Shown piece by piece: positions 22,738 to 33,765 of a stretch of 64,000 nt of DNA. The stretch's first letter is position 1; each line of letters starts with the position of its first letter. The stretch is from Panicum virgatum. Taxonomy: Eukaryota; Streptophyta; Magnoliopsida; Poales; Poaceae. The stretch spans positions 49,306,930 through 49,370,929 of the forward strand of contig NC_053148.1 of NCBI RefSeq assembly GCF_016808335.1, read 5' to 3'. The notes under the pieces are model-generated. The model ran no database searches. It was not told where the DNA came from and saw only the letters and a list, made by a program, of their open reading frames with translations. A program made the translations under genes and the position numbers.

Positions 22738-24107
22738 ACAGCTGGAGTTTAAACGGCATCCCTTCTCAGATAAAGCTCCACTGACACCAGAACAAAGCCT
22801 GCATGTAGATGGATATAAAGCAAATGCATCATTAGACTTACATACATTGTACCCTTTTGGGGGAAAAGAAGCCAGACTCTTCTCATTACCTGTACAGCTG
22901 TATCAGGATTTGCAGCCTCACCAGAAGCAAGGTCTGGAGTGGCTGTGGCCATTACACTGCAGTGATATGCCAGGTGGGATTGTTGCTGATGATATGGGTC
23001 TGGGAAAGACCCTACAGGTAATCATATTAGTTCATATTGATTTACATCGCTGTTATATTGATACTTAAGGTACCTGTGTCATGGATATTTTTTATTGTAC
23101 CTGTTCTCTTAAGTTAAAGAATTAGAAATAGCAGTTGACCACTTTTACTTAATAGCTTGTCATGTATGATGCTAACATTATTTCTGTTCGTTCTGGTTTT
23201 CCTTCAGACTACAACATTCTTATCTGGGCTGTTATACTCTGGCATCATAGAAAGGGTTATGATTATAGCACCATTAAGTGTATTGGATGCGTGGATATAT
23301 GAGCTCACACGGTCAGGATTGTCACAGAGGATACAACAGTATAACACTTCTGGTGAAACGGGTCTTAGGATTGTTGAAGAGGTTATATTTCAGTTTAATT
23401 CAAGATGGTTGTTATGCCCTTTTCTGTTAGCGACTTGATTATCTTACCTTTTTGCAGGAGGGAGGAATTTTACTTTTGTCTTACACAATGTATTCTAACA
23501 ATCATGAAAAGATGATTGGACTTCACGACAAAAAGTGGGATTACATTGTGCTGGATGAAGCCCATAAAATTAAAAATCTTGATGCTGCTATCACAACAGC
23601 AGTGAAGAAATTGAAGTGCAACATGAAACTTTTGTTGACAGGAACTCCACTAACAAGAAGTCTGATGGTATTGCATGCCCTCCCTTATCTACATGTCCTC
23701 CCTCTTCCCCATTCTGCTCTGTTAATATTTTCTCACTGGTTGTTTGCTATAGGATATTTTTTCTCTCATGGAATTTATTGAAGTGAATATTCTGGGTGAT
23801 AAGAAGAAATTCTCTAAGAAATACAAGTGTCCTGTCCAGTTGGGACTCTATTCTAATTCTAATGCATATGACAAGGACAGGTGCCTGCAGGCACTTGCGG
23901 TAAGTTTTCTTCTAATTGTTATTGCACGCCACTGTCCTCTTCATTTCATACCATCTAATCAAATTGTGGTCTGTCCTTGTACAGCGTTGCCGTGAAAAGA
24001 TCTCCCCTTACATGCTGAGAAGGACTAAATCAATCCTAGTAGAAAGTGGGGCCCTTCCCTGCAAGAAAGATGATGTTGTCTTATGGTTGAAGTTGACCAA
24101 GTTACAG
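22738..24107 (+). pseudogene. SNF2 ATPase gene fragment (ERCC6-like/CHR24-like)
   Basis: Exons at 22738-23017, 23208-23381, 23458-23667, 23753-23899 and 23985-24107, all GT..AG. They encode the N-terminal ATPase lobe: LQPHQKQGLEWLW, motif I DDMGLGKT, motif II DEAHKIKN, motif III LLLTGTPL, then ISPYMLRRTKS. The helicase C-terminal lobe is missing; the next intron is interrupted by a LINE at 24187 and nothing recognisable resumes after 27494. The layout resembles plant CHR24/ERCC6L, chromatin remodellers of the SNF2 family, but motif residues have drifted (DEAH for DEGH, for example). The first exon is in phase with the last MINDY exon (GGGAA + ACAGCTG), so the two could be spliced together. 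Confidence 0.75.
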
Positions 24108-24186
24108 GTGATCTCTTTACTGATAACTGCATGTATCATGTTAAGGTTGCCTTTTTGCTATCTCGTCCATGTAAATGATATAAGCA

Positions 24187-27100
24187 GCAACAATAACAAC
24201 ATAGCTTTTTTCCCAAGAAAGTTGGGGTAGGCTAGAGATGAAACCCGAAAGAAAATAGTTCAAAGTTCAGGCACATTGATAGCTAGTCTCCAAGCGCTCC
24301 TATCCAAACCTATCTCTTTAGAGATATTCCAATCCTTAAGGTCTCTCTTAATCGACTCATCCCACGTCAGTTTAGGTCTACCTCTACCCTCTTTACATTA
24401 TCGACCTGCTCAAGAACCCCAATACGCACCAGCGCCTCAGGAGGCCTTCGTTGGACATGTCCAAACCAACTCAGCCGATGCTGGATAAGTTTCTCCTCAA
24501 TTGGTGCCACCCCGACCCTATCCCGAATAACTTCGTTTCGGACTCTATCCCTCCTTGTGTGCCCGCAAAACCACCGCAACATCCGCATCTCTGCTACACT
24601 CAGTTGCTGGACATGTCGCCTTTTTGTAGGCCAACATTCAGCACCGTATAACATCGCCGGACGAATTGTTGTCCTATAGAATTTGCCTTTTAGCTTTTGT
24701 GGCACCCTCTTGTCACAAAGGATGCCAGAAGCTTACCGCCATTTCAACCAGCCAGCTGAAATTCTATGCCTAACATCTTCATCAATGTCGCCATCCTTTT
24801 GTAGCACCGATCCTAAATACCGAAAAGTATCCTTCTGGACCACCACTTGCCCATCTAGACTAACGTCTCCCCCCTCATGCCTAGTCGCGCTGAAATCGCA
24901 CATCATGTACTCGGTCTTGGTCCTACTAAGTCTGAACCCTTTCGACTCTAACGTGCGTCTCCACAGCTCTAACTTTCTATTAACCCCTGCCCTACTCTCG
25001 TCAACTAGCACCACATCATCAGCAAAGAGCATACACCAAGGGATCTCACCTTGTATATCCCTTGTGACCTCATCCATCACTAAAGCAAATAAATAAGGGC
25101 TCAATGCTGACCCCTGGTGTAGGCCTATGTTAATAAGAAAATCAGTGGTGTTGCCATCACATGTCCGGACAAACGTCATCGCATCCTTGTACATATCCTT
25201 AATGAGGGTAATGTACTTAGTTGGGACTTTGTGCTTCTCCAAAGCCCACCACATGACATTTCTCGGTACTTTATCATATGCCTTCTCAAGGTCAATGAAG
25301 ACCATGTGCAAGTCCTTCTGCTGCTCCCTATATCTCTCCATCAATTGTCGTATTAAGAAAATCGCCTCCATAGTTGACCTTCCAGGCATGAACCCAAATT
25401 GGTTTTGGGTCACACTTGTCACTCTTCTTAGGCGATGCTCGATAACCCTCTCCCAAAGCTTCATCGTATGGCTCATCAGCTTAATCCCACGGTAGTTAGT
25501 ACAACTTTGAACATCGCCCTTGTTTTTGAAGATAGGTACTAATATACTTCTCCTCCATTCTTCCGGCATCTTGTTCGACCGAAAAATGAGATTAAAAAGC
25601 TTAGTTAACCATACTATTGCTCTATCTCCTAGGCATCTCCACACCTCAATGGGAATACCATCAGGACCCATCGCTTTACCTCCCTTCATCCTCTTCAAAG
25701 CCTCCCCGATCTCTACCTCCTGAATTCTCCTCACAAAACGTCTGTTGGTATCGTCAAAAGAGTCATCTAACTCAAGGGTAGGGCTCTCGCTCCCCCCATT
25801 AAACAACTTGTCGAAGTACTCTCTCCATCTATCCATGATCTCCTCATCTTTCACTAGCAGTCGATCTGTCCCATCCTTAATGCATTTGATTTGGTTGATG
25901 TCCCTTGTCTTCCGCTCGCGGATCCTAGCCATCCTATAAATGTCCTTCTCCCCTTCTTTCGGGCCTAGCCACTGATACAGGTCATCATACGCCTTACCCT
26001 TTGCTACACTCACATCTCGCTTTGCAACCCTCTTCGCTAATTTATAGCCCTCGATGTTGGCTGCACTCTTGTCAAGGTGGAGGTGCTTGAAACACTCCTT
26101 CTTCTCCTTAATAGCCCTTTGCACCTCGTCGTTCCACCACCAGGTGTCTTTCCCCTCCTGTTTGCCTCCCCTACTCACGCCAAACACCTCTGAGGCCACC
26201 TTCCGAACACATGTTGCCATCTTTAGCCACATGTCATCTGCGTCTTCTCCTTCTTCCCAAGGCCCCTCACCTAGCATCCTTTCCTTAAACGCTTGTGCCG
26301 CTTCCCCTCTAAGCTTCCACCACTTTGTTCTCGCAATCTTGGCACGTTTGTCCCGGTGGACACGTACCCGAAGACGAAAGTCCGCCACCACAAGCTTGTG
26401 TTGAGGGACAACACACTCCCCAAGTATCACCTTACAATCTAAGCAATCACGTCTATCCTCCCTCCTAGCAAGGATAAAGTCGATCTGGCTCGAGTGTTGT
26501 CCACTACGAAACGTTACAAGATGGGATTCCCTCTTCTTAAACACGGTATTCGCTATCAACAAGTCGTAGGCTAACGCGAAGTTCAACACATCCTCCCCCT
26601 CTTGACTCCTGCTACCATACCCAAACCCCCCCGTGCACTCGCTCGAACCCTACATTAGTCGCACCCACATGGCCGTTGAGATCTCCTATGAAGAGTTTCT
26701 CGTTGGTAGGCACGGTACTAACCATGCTATCTAGATCTTCCTAGAACTGCATTTTGGTGCTCTCACTAAGGCCTACCGGAGGGGCATATGCACTTATCAC
26801 ATTCAAAACCGAATCTCCAACTACCAACCGGATTAGGATAATCCGGTCGCCTTGCCTTCTAACCTCTACGACTCCATCCTTAAGGCTCCTATCAATCAAG
26901 ATGCCTACACCATTCCTACCCGGAGTTGCTCCCGTGTACCCAAGCTTGAAGCCAGTATCCTCAACTCCTTCGCCTTCTGGCCCTTCCATTTAGTCTCCTG
27001 AACGCATAGAATATTTACACGCCTCCTAATTGCTGCATCAACTAGCTCTCGCAACTTACCCGTTAGGGACCCTACGTTCCAGCTACCTATACGAATCCTA

Positions 27101-27494
27101 GTTGGCTCGGCTAGCTTCCTTACCCTTCGCACCCGTCGAGGGAAGTGCGAAGACCCTTGCTCATTTTTCATTACACCCGGGCATAGATGTAGCGCGCCAT
27201 TCAGGTGACGACCCGACCCTTGCTCACTTATCATCGTACCCAGGTCACGATACGACGCGCCCTTGGGGGGATGGCGACCCGGCCCTTGCCCATTTATAAC
27301 CACACCCGGGTTCCGATGTAGCGCGTTGCTAAGAGGGTTACGCCCCCAACGAGTTTCTTGTGGGTTTTAGAGTGGCTATTTTTTATGCTGGTTTGCCAAA
27401 ACCTAACGCAACCCTCCTCCTTTACCCGGGCTTGGGACCGGCTATGCTGAGACGACTCAGGAGAGAGAGAGTCTTCCAATCAGCATAGGCGGAG
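24187..27494 (-). mobile_element. RTE-type LINE inserted in the SNF2 fragment
   Basis: A 3.3 kb LINE on the minus strand, with its 3' end at the left: the A/C-rich tail on the plus strand (CAACAATAACAAC) is the (TTG)n tail of RTE elements. A possible 6 bp target duplication, TAAGCA, occurs at 24181-24186 and 27495-27500. The length is usual for full RTE elements. Confidence 0.85.
24367..27303 (-). pseudogene. RTE LINE endonuclease/reverse transcriptase ORF
   Basis: Order on the minus strand: an apurinic-type endonuclease with GSWNVGSL, CVQETKWKG, GVGILIDRS, ISAYAPPVG and LFIGDLNGH (27100-26650), then reverse transcriptase with GPDGIPIEVW, NYRGIKL, FGFMPGRST, VFIDLEKAYDKV, HQGSALSP and the catalytic FADD (26589-24733), then the C-terminal WFCGHTRRDRVRNE region (to 24367). 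Lesions are a frameshift near 26900-26990, an in-frame stop after KMQF (about 26741), a further frame or start disruption before 26589, and a TAA after WLKWR (about 24733). Reverse transcriptase itself reads through over 600 codons, so the insertion is probably not very old. Confidence 0.88.
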
Positions 27495-27500
27495 TAAGCA

Positions 27501-28559
27501 TGCTTGTTTTTAAAGTAAGTGTGTGTGCATGGCTGCATGCTTGTGTATTCAGTATGCATGCAACCACATCGTTTATTATCACTAATTTTGGTACTGTCAC
27601 GCTTGCCGCGACCCTGATCTTTCTCATGGTCACCATAGTTTAGTTATGTAAAGTGAACTATTTTAGGGGGTGAGTGATGATAAAGGTAACGAGTATCTCT
27701 AATCGCCTGTCAAGGTCGAGCCTCCGTGACTTAATTTTGACAGCATCTTAGATTAGCAAGTGTCGTCCCAAGGACTGACGGCCCGGGGACGGCCCAGCGA
27801 GCCAAAAGCGGCCTGTGATCCGCATCCGCTTAAAGGTTCCGCCTCGCCCGACCCCTACGGAGGAGGTCCGCCTTGCCCGACCCCCACTCCAAAGTAATCC
27901 ACGTAGTTATAAGACAACAGAGGAAATCCCGACAAAGGAGGGGAGCCCCTAGGGACTGGGCATCCGTGCCCTGGACCTTGCAATCTTGAGAGGCGAAGGG
28001 GAACGTGCAGCGGAGCGGGGGCGGTGGATGTTGCGCAGGTCGGCCGACCGGGGGGGGGTGGCGCCCACCGGTCCTCCACTGTTCCCCTCAGCCGGGATCA
28101 TGGCCAAAGGCTGCACAAAGGTCGCCACGTCTTCCATTGATTCTTCAGTTGCAGTAGTTGGGGAGTTGACTGCCGGAAGAGTCGCTGGAGGGGTCATGGT
28201 TGGTGTGGTGGCTACGGTTTTGGATTCTCCCTTGCCGGCCATGGGTTGATGGTGATGGGATGCTGCTGGAAGCGATGGAGGTTTTGGGGAATATATGGAA
28301 ACAAGGTAGGGTTTCTGAGGAGAAGAAGAAGGGTACGAGACTCCTTTTCTCGTCGCAAAACGCTGTCATTCCTCGCGGGGTTGGACTCTAGGTGGGTCAA
28401 GGAGGCCGTGCCCCGAAACTGGGCCTTACTGGGGCTGGCCCAGGTCGGCCGACCCATAGGTCAGTCGACCTAGGCTGGGCCCCAGCTTGCGCGGGTCAAC
28501 TGGTAGGGCTGTGTGTTTGGGAGATAGGATGGGCCCTCCTGCCCTTTTGGCCTATATGG
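27501..28559. other. mixed repeat-derived DNA, unclassified
   Basis: 27501-27730 may be the remainder of the interrupted SNF2 intron, but nothing coding is visible. Near 27838-27890 a 25-30 bp GC-rich unit (TCCGCCT-GCCCGACCCC) is repeated about twice. A minus-strand ORF at 28242-27949 begins MAGKGESKTVATT and is rich in P, T and A; I do not recognise it. Several GGCCGACC words occur at 28035-28470. The block probably belongs to the 3' region of the adjacent retroelement. Confidence 0.4.
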
Positions 28560-30155
28560 CTCTTTTTGAACATAAGTATGGGATCGACTAAGTCAATCAC
28601 GTCTACCTCTTCATCGAATGCTTTATGATGGTCTAGGAAAAGCTTGAGTCATTGACCGTTTACCTTAAAGGCGTTACCATCGTCATCTTGTACCTTGATG
28701 GCTCCATGTGATGATGTGTTGATGATGCGATACGGTCCTTGCCATTTGCTTCGTAGTTTCCCATGACCAAATAACTTGACCCTAGAGTTAAAGAGTAATA
28801 CCTTGTCTCCAGGATTGAAACTCTTAGGCTTCAATCGCTTATCATGCCATCTCTTGGTTCTCTCTTTGTAAATCGAGGCACTATGATAAGCTTTGTCTCT
28901 CCATTCTTCCAATTCCGAGATTTGACGCTTCCTGTATTCTCCGGCTATTTTAAGATCCATATTCCATTTCCGGATAGCCCAATGCGCTCTGTGCTCCAGC
29001 TCTACGGGTAAGTGGCAAGTTTTCCCATAAACAAGCTGGTAGGGTGACATTCCAATGGGTGTCTTGTATGCTGTACAGTATGCCCACAGTGCATCCGGTA
29101 ATTTCAGCTTCCATCCCCTCCCCATTTCGTTCACGGTCTTTTGCATAATATTCTTAATATGCTTATTAGATGTTTCTGCTTGACCGCTAGTCTGAGGGTG
29201 ATACGGAGTCGCGATGTTATGCCTTGCCCCTGGCTCCTTGAGAAAGTTTTGGAAGGCTGAGTCAATGAAGTGTGACGCTCCGTCACCGATTACCATCCGT
29301 GGTGTGCCAAACCTTGGAAAGATAATCTCCTGGAACATCTTACGGGCATGCTTTGCATCTGCGGCTCTGCATGGCATGGCTTCGACCCAATTGGAGACGT
29401 AATCTACGGGGACCAGAATATACTCGCATCCTTGGGATCTTACAAAAGGTCCCATGTAATTAATACCCCAGACATCAAAAAGTTCGACCTGAAGATTGTA
29501 GTTCAGGGGCATTGAATCACGAGCTGTGATCCCTCCATGCCTCTAGCAGTTTGGACATCTACGGATGAAGTTCTTTGTATCTTCATATATAGATGGCCAA
29601 TAGAAACCACTCTGCCAGATTTTCGCTTGAGTGCGAAATACACCATAGTGACCTCCATATGGTGTTGCATGGCATTTCTCTATGATCTTTTGTCCTTCTG
29701 CCGTAGGTACACAACATCTGAGTAACCCATCTGCACAGACTCGGTACAGATATGGTGCATCCTATAGGTGATGTCTACTCTCCTGTACTAACTTTTTTTT
29801 TACTTTCCCCTGGGGGTATATACCCCGAGACCATGAAGTTTACGATATTCGCATACCAGGGGTGCGAAGCTGTTACTTTGAGAAGCACATCATCCCGTAG
29901 GAAGTCATTTATCGGCGGGTCTTGGGTATTTGTGCTGGTCATGCGCGATAAATGATCCGCCACTGAATTCTCTACTCCTTTCTTATCTTTAATTTCCAAA
30001 TCAACCTCTTGGAGTAGAAGAATCCATCTGATCAACCTCGATTTAGCATCCTTTTTAGTGAAGAGGTACTTGAGTGCGACATGGTCTGTATAGACGATGA
30101 CCTTGGTACCCACTAAATAGGATCTAAATTTGTCTGTCGTGGTGTGCGAGCCCAC
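28560..30155 (-). pseudogene. Athila-like Ty3-gypsy pol remnant
   Basis: On the minus strand, RT/RNase H ([38 protein letters not shown]) runs from 30155. The integrase zinc finger follows (CHATPYGGHYG ... RRCPNC, about 29720-29540). The integrase core has [17 protein letters not shown] and SGQAETSN, so the three acidic positions are present. The C-terminus [17 protein letters not shown] runs to about 28650 and continues past a stop as KLFLDHHKAFDEE. Premature stops at PNC* (about 29543) and VNGQ* (28649-28651) and frame breaks make it dead. At about 30146 the upstream part is cut off by another element's LTR. Athila-type assignment rests on the FDVWGI-MGPF integrase style. Confidence 0.82.
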
Positions 30156-31200
30156 AGCCGGGTGGCAGAATGCACCCGCCTAATCCTAAGTGTAGGATGT
30201 GCTTGGGGGCAGTCAAGGAGTGCTCGATCTAGAGGCGTAAGAACACGGAAGCACACAGCAGGTTTAGAGTGGTTCGGGCCACCGGAGCGTAATACCCTAC
30301 GTCCACTGTGTGTTGTAATGCTTGTGCTCTCAAGAGGTTGAGAACGGGATTGCTTAGAGTGAATCCGAGCTTGTGTTGTGTCTGGCTTCGTGTCTGTGTG
30401 AACTTGTGTTCTAGCGGGCGTGCTCTCCCTTTTATATGTCCAAGGGGAGCACGTACACTGAGCGGGGCCCCGACAGGTGGGCCCGGCGATGTATTATAAA
30501 CTACATTTTGGCCTTCAATGCCTCAGATCCGGAGATCTTTTCGTCGGCTTTCGTGCGTAGCTTCTGACCAGGGATGGTCTTGAGCTGTCCTGTCGGAGTA
30601 GAGTCTAGCCTCTGCAGTCGCGCGTCGAAGTCATGATGAAGCGCCGAACTACTGACTCAGTCCACTGTAGCAGCATGCACTGTTGCTCCAGTCAGTAGCT
30701 GGTCATCATGACTCGTCCCCATACGCGCGGCGCTGAGTCTTTAATGCTTGCCTTGGTAACTGACTAGCCGCCTCGGTAACTGGCGATCCACAGTGTGGAC
30801 TGACAAAAGCTGCCCCGTGCCCAGCGGCAGCAGAGCACGCCTCAACCACTCGCACTTAATGCGGGTGGGTGAGGGAGCTTCCAGCGGAAGGCTTGCGCCC
30901 GTGCCCGCGTCTGCATGACACGTGGCGGCTCCGGACCCCTCCCGAGCAGCTAGCTGAGTCGAGAGCTCACGGGGGTCCGGATAGGCACGTGGAGGTCCCG
31001 GACCCATCTGCGGGAGTCCGGATGGCACGTGGAGGTCCCAGACCCACCTGCGGGGGTCCGGGTCCGCGGCCACAGGTACTGAGCATTTCCACCTCTGGGA
31101 CACGTGGTGACACCGGACCCGTCCCCGAGCGGGAAGCGGGTCCGGGACCGTTGGTCCGGTGAGATGGAGTCGGACCCCAGGGGTCCGGCTGTTCAGCTCC
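30147..31200 (-). mobile_element. gypsy LTR-like segment, minus orientation
   Basis: It contains a minus-strand TATA box (TTTTATA on the plus strand at 30430-30436) and a region GGTTCGGGCCACCGGAG ... CCCTACGTCCAC, which resembles the equivalent part of the right-hand LTR at 33860-33895 in layout but not in overall sequence. The left end TGCGAGCCCACAG cuts the Athila remnant. I could not locate the outer (U3) end, so the right limit is approximate. Confidence 0.55.
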
Positions 31201-31268
31201 TTAGGGCATCATCTCTGGAGAAGATAGGCTTTTTTTTGAACGGTGGAGAAGACACGCTAGCAGCATAG

Positions 31269-31760
31269 CTAGCATACACGCCATGGTCGAGATCTAGCAC
31301 CTACGGGACAGCCTTCAGGCGGTCGAGGTGGCTCGGGGTGCCGCCGAGGGGGAGGTGCGTGCGGCGAGGGACGCCGCGGCGGACGCGCAGGCTCGCGCCT
31401 TTGGTGAGTTTCGTTCTTGATCGCGTCTTTTTCCCCTGTTTTCCCCTGCATCTTATACATTTTACCTGTAGTGCTGGAGGAGGAGTTGTAGGCCGTCCGC
31501 TGTGAGGTGACGGACCTACAATGCCGCCTCGGCGAGGTGGAGGACCAGTGCGAGGCCCTGGAGGAGGGCGCGCTCGTCGTCTTCCGTGTGGTGGAGCTGC
31601 GGGCGCCCATGCATGTGGACCAGCTCCAAGCCCTTCCCGAGATCATCCGGTCGTCGGTGAGGCTGGGGATCCATCGTGGCCCCACTGCTGCACTGGCTGC
31701 CATCCGTCTGCGCACCGGGACGCACCTCGGGGGGATCGACCCCGGCTTCCCGGAGACTTC
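31269..31760 (+). pseudogene. fragment of an antisense gypsy gene (coiled coil)
   Basis: Two spliced exons, 31269-31403 and 31472-31760, read LRDSLQAVEVARGAAEGEVR..., then LEEEL-AVRCEVTDLQCRLGEVEDQCEALEEG and IIRSSVRLGIHRG. They are broken by TAG codons near 31295 and 31490. They run opposite to the gag at 33708-31762 and resemble the coiled-coil end of the antisense gene at 2608-6283. The PF04195-type domain is missing. At about 31761 it is fused directly to gag, so the whole pol gene has been deleted. Confidence 0.6.
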
Positions 31761-31761
31761 G

Positions 31762-33708
31762 AGTGCGTCGTCCCGTCGGCTGGCCACGCGGCTTCTGGCA
31801 CCCCAGTTTATGGACCAGGGTCTTGCAGTGCGTCCCGCTGAGGAACGCACAGATGACGTCGGCGTCGACGACGCCCGGCAGCGAGTTGCACTGCTTGGAG
31901 AAGCGCCGGATGTAGTCGCACATGGACTCACTGAGCTCCTGCTTGCAGCTCTTGAGGTCCCAAGAGTTGCCAGGGCGCACGTACGTGCCTTGAAAGTTGC
32001 CGATGAAGACCTTGCGGAGGTCTGCCCAACAGCCGATGGAGTCGGCGGGCAAGAAGTCCAGCCAGGCGCGGACGTTTTCTCCCAGGCATATGGGAAGGTA
32101 CTGGATGATGAAGTGTTCATCGGTTGCTCCTCCGGTAATCCTCCAGCCACACGCTGGGGTTTGTGTCCCCAGTGTACTTCACGATGTTTGCTGGCGGTCG
32201 GAACTGTTGGGGGAAGGGTGCCCCCCGGATGGCTCTGGAGAAGGCATTTGGCCCGGTGGGATCCGGACTTGGACTCCGGACGTGATCCACGTCGGAGTTG
32301 CAAGGACATCCTCCGCGGCGGAGTGGTGAATGTTCCTGGTTGGGGGCATATGCCCGAGCATCCTCTGCCCGAGCGGCCATGCGATCGACGTCGGCGTGGT
32401 GCCTTGCCAGCTGCCGGCCTCGGATCACGCTGCGCGTGTCGTAGTTAGGACCGACGCGGTCGTGGATTGGTGGCCTCGGTGGGAGAGGAGCGGACGCCGC
32501 CGCTGGGGCCGGCTGCCGCCCGTGTCCGGCTACCGTGGAGGCGGGGTGCATTGCTCTTGAGATGGCTCCCGCCCACCATGGCTTGCGCCACCGACTAGGC
32601 AGGAGGCAGCAGCCTGCCGGTGGTGCAATGAGGAGCTCTCCGCCTGCTGGACGGCGGCAAGTTCGACCAGATTCCTCAACTGGCGGTGAAGATCTCTTTG
32701 GACCGGATCTTGCGGCTCTGGAAGCGTCTGCAGCAGGATTGCGGCTGCTGCGATATTCTGACCTGCACGGAACTCCTGTGGGAGCTGCATGCGGGCGTCG
32801 TTGATGATGTCATGGTTGACCGCACGTGCGCGTCGACGCGCGAAACTGGTGGGGTTCACCCCTTTTGATCCGGAGGGGGCCCGTGGGAGCCGCTCCGCGG
32901 GCGGAGGCGCCTGCTCGCGTTGGCGAAGGTCGTCACCGTGGGCCAGCGCGTTGGCGAGCGCGTGCTCGCGGTGGTCCGCTGGGGTGTGCGTCTGCTCGGA
33001 CAGCGCCACCTCTGGCGGCGGATCGACGTCGGCCATGGCGCACATGCACGGCAGCACGGATGTCACTTCCAAGCTGTTATCACCCGTGCTGGAGGAATCG
33101 CTCAGGGGATCTTCATAGCACAGGAGGTCGTGGACGGAGTCAGGGTAACTCTCTGTCATGCCCACGAACTGTGACGCAGGCTGGTATCCTGGGGTGGCCT
33201 TGCGCGCCTCCCGAGCGTAGACGCTCGCGGCGTTGCAGAGGCCGAACGGAAGTCGCTCTGAGAACGAGCGAGGCGGCGCAAGCGGAGGTCCGCCCGCTAG
33301 CTGCCGAGAGACATTGACCAGAGAGAAGAGGACCAAGTTGACGTCCTCAACGGTGGGGTTGGAGGCCACCATGAGCGAGATGCGGCGGAGCATCGCACGG
33401 GTTGGCTGCGATGGCCTGTGCTTCTTGACGCGCCAGCGAACTGATCGCCGACGCCTCAGGGAGCGAGGCTCGGGCGGAGGAGCTGGCTCCTCAGTGTCCG
33501 CCGGAGCGGCTTCTTCCTCGTGGAAGTGTAGTGCACCGAGCTGGTCGGTGATGAACTCCAGGCTTCCAAACTGGAAGGTCTGGGAAGGCGAGAACGGTGG
33601 AGGCACCCACAATCCATCGCGGGGGATCGCGGGGAACTCCAGCGAGCCAAAGTGGATCGCCTCGTCGTTGCCGGCCGCCGGAGCGGCGAATGGGGTGATC
33701 GAAACCAT
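31762..33708 (-). pseudogene. Ty3-gypsy gag, frameshifted
   Basis: On the minus strand it starts MVSITPFAAPAAGNDE at 33708. The first frame runs to 32530. Reading then shifts to the frame 32551-32117 (IVKYTGDTNPSVWLEDYR) and again to 32052 onward (DSIGCWADLRKVFIGNFQGTY, SMCDYIRRFSKQCNSL, LVHKLG), the retrotransposon gag core. At least two frameshifts inactivate it. No zinc knuckle or pol remains, because at 31762 the sequence changes to the antisense-gene fragment. The PBS and 5' LTR lie just upstream (33742-34835). Confidence 0.82.
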
Positions 33709-33741
33709 CCGATTGCCGAAGCAGTGAACTCACAAAGCGCA

Positions 33742-33758
33742 CCCCACGGACGGCGCCA
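33742..33758 (-). promoter_or_regulatory. primer binding site TGGCGCCGTCCGTGGGG
   Basis: On the minus strand this is the TGGCGCCG-type PBS common in grass gypsy elements, about 34 bp before the gag ATG and about 7 bp from the apparent LTR end. It fixes the element's orientation. Confidence 0.8.
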
Positions 33759-33765
33759 AAACTAT

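Noticed and set aside
18300..28500. Helitron ends around the captured exons
   Set aside because: I looked for a TC start and a hairpin followed by CTAG-type end near 27500-28500 and upstream of 20935 and found no convincing pair, so I do not name the capturing element.
31507..32448. A 313-codon plus-strand ORF
   Set aside because: Only its first third belongs to the antisense-gene exon; the rest is the reverse of the gag coding region.
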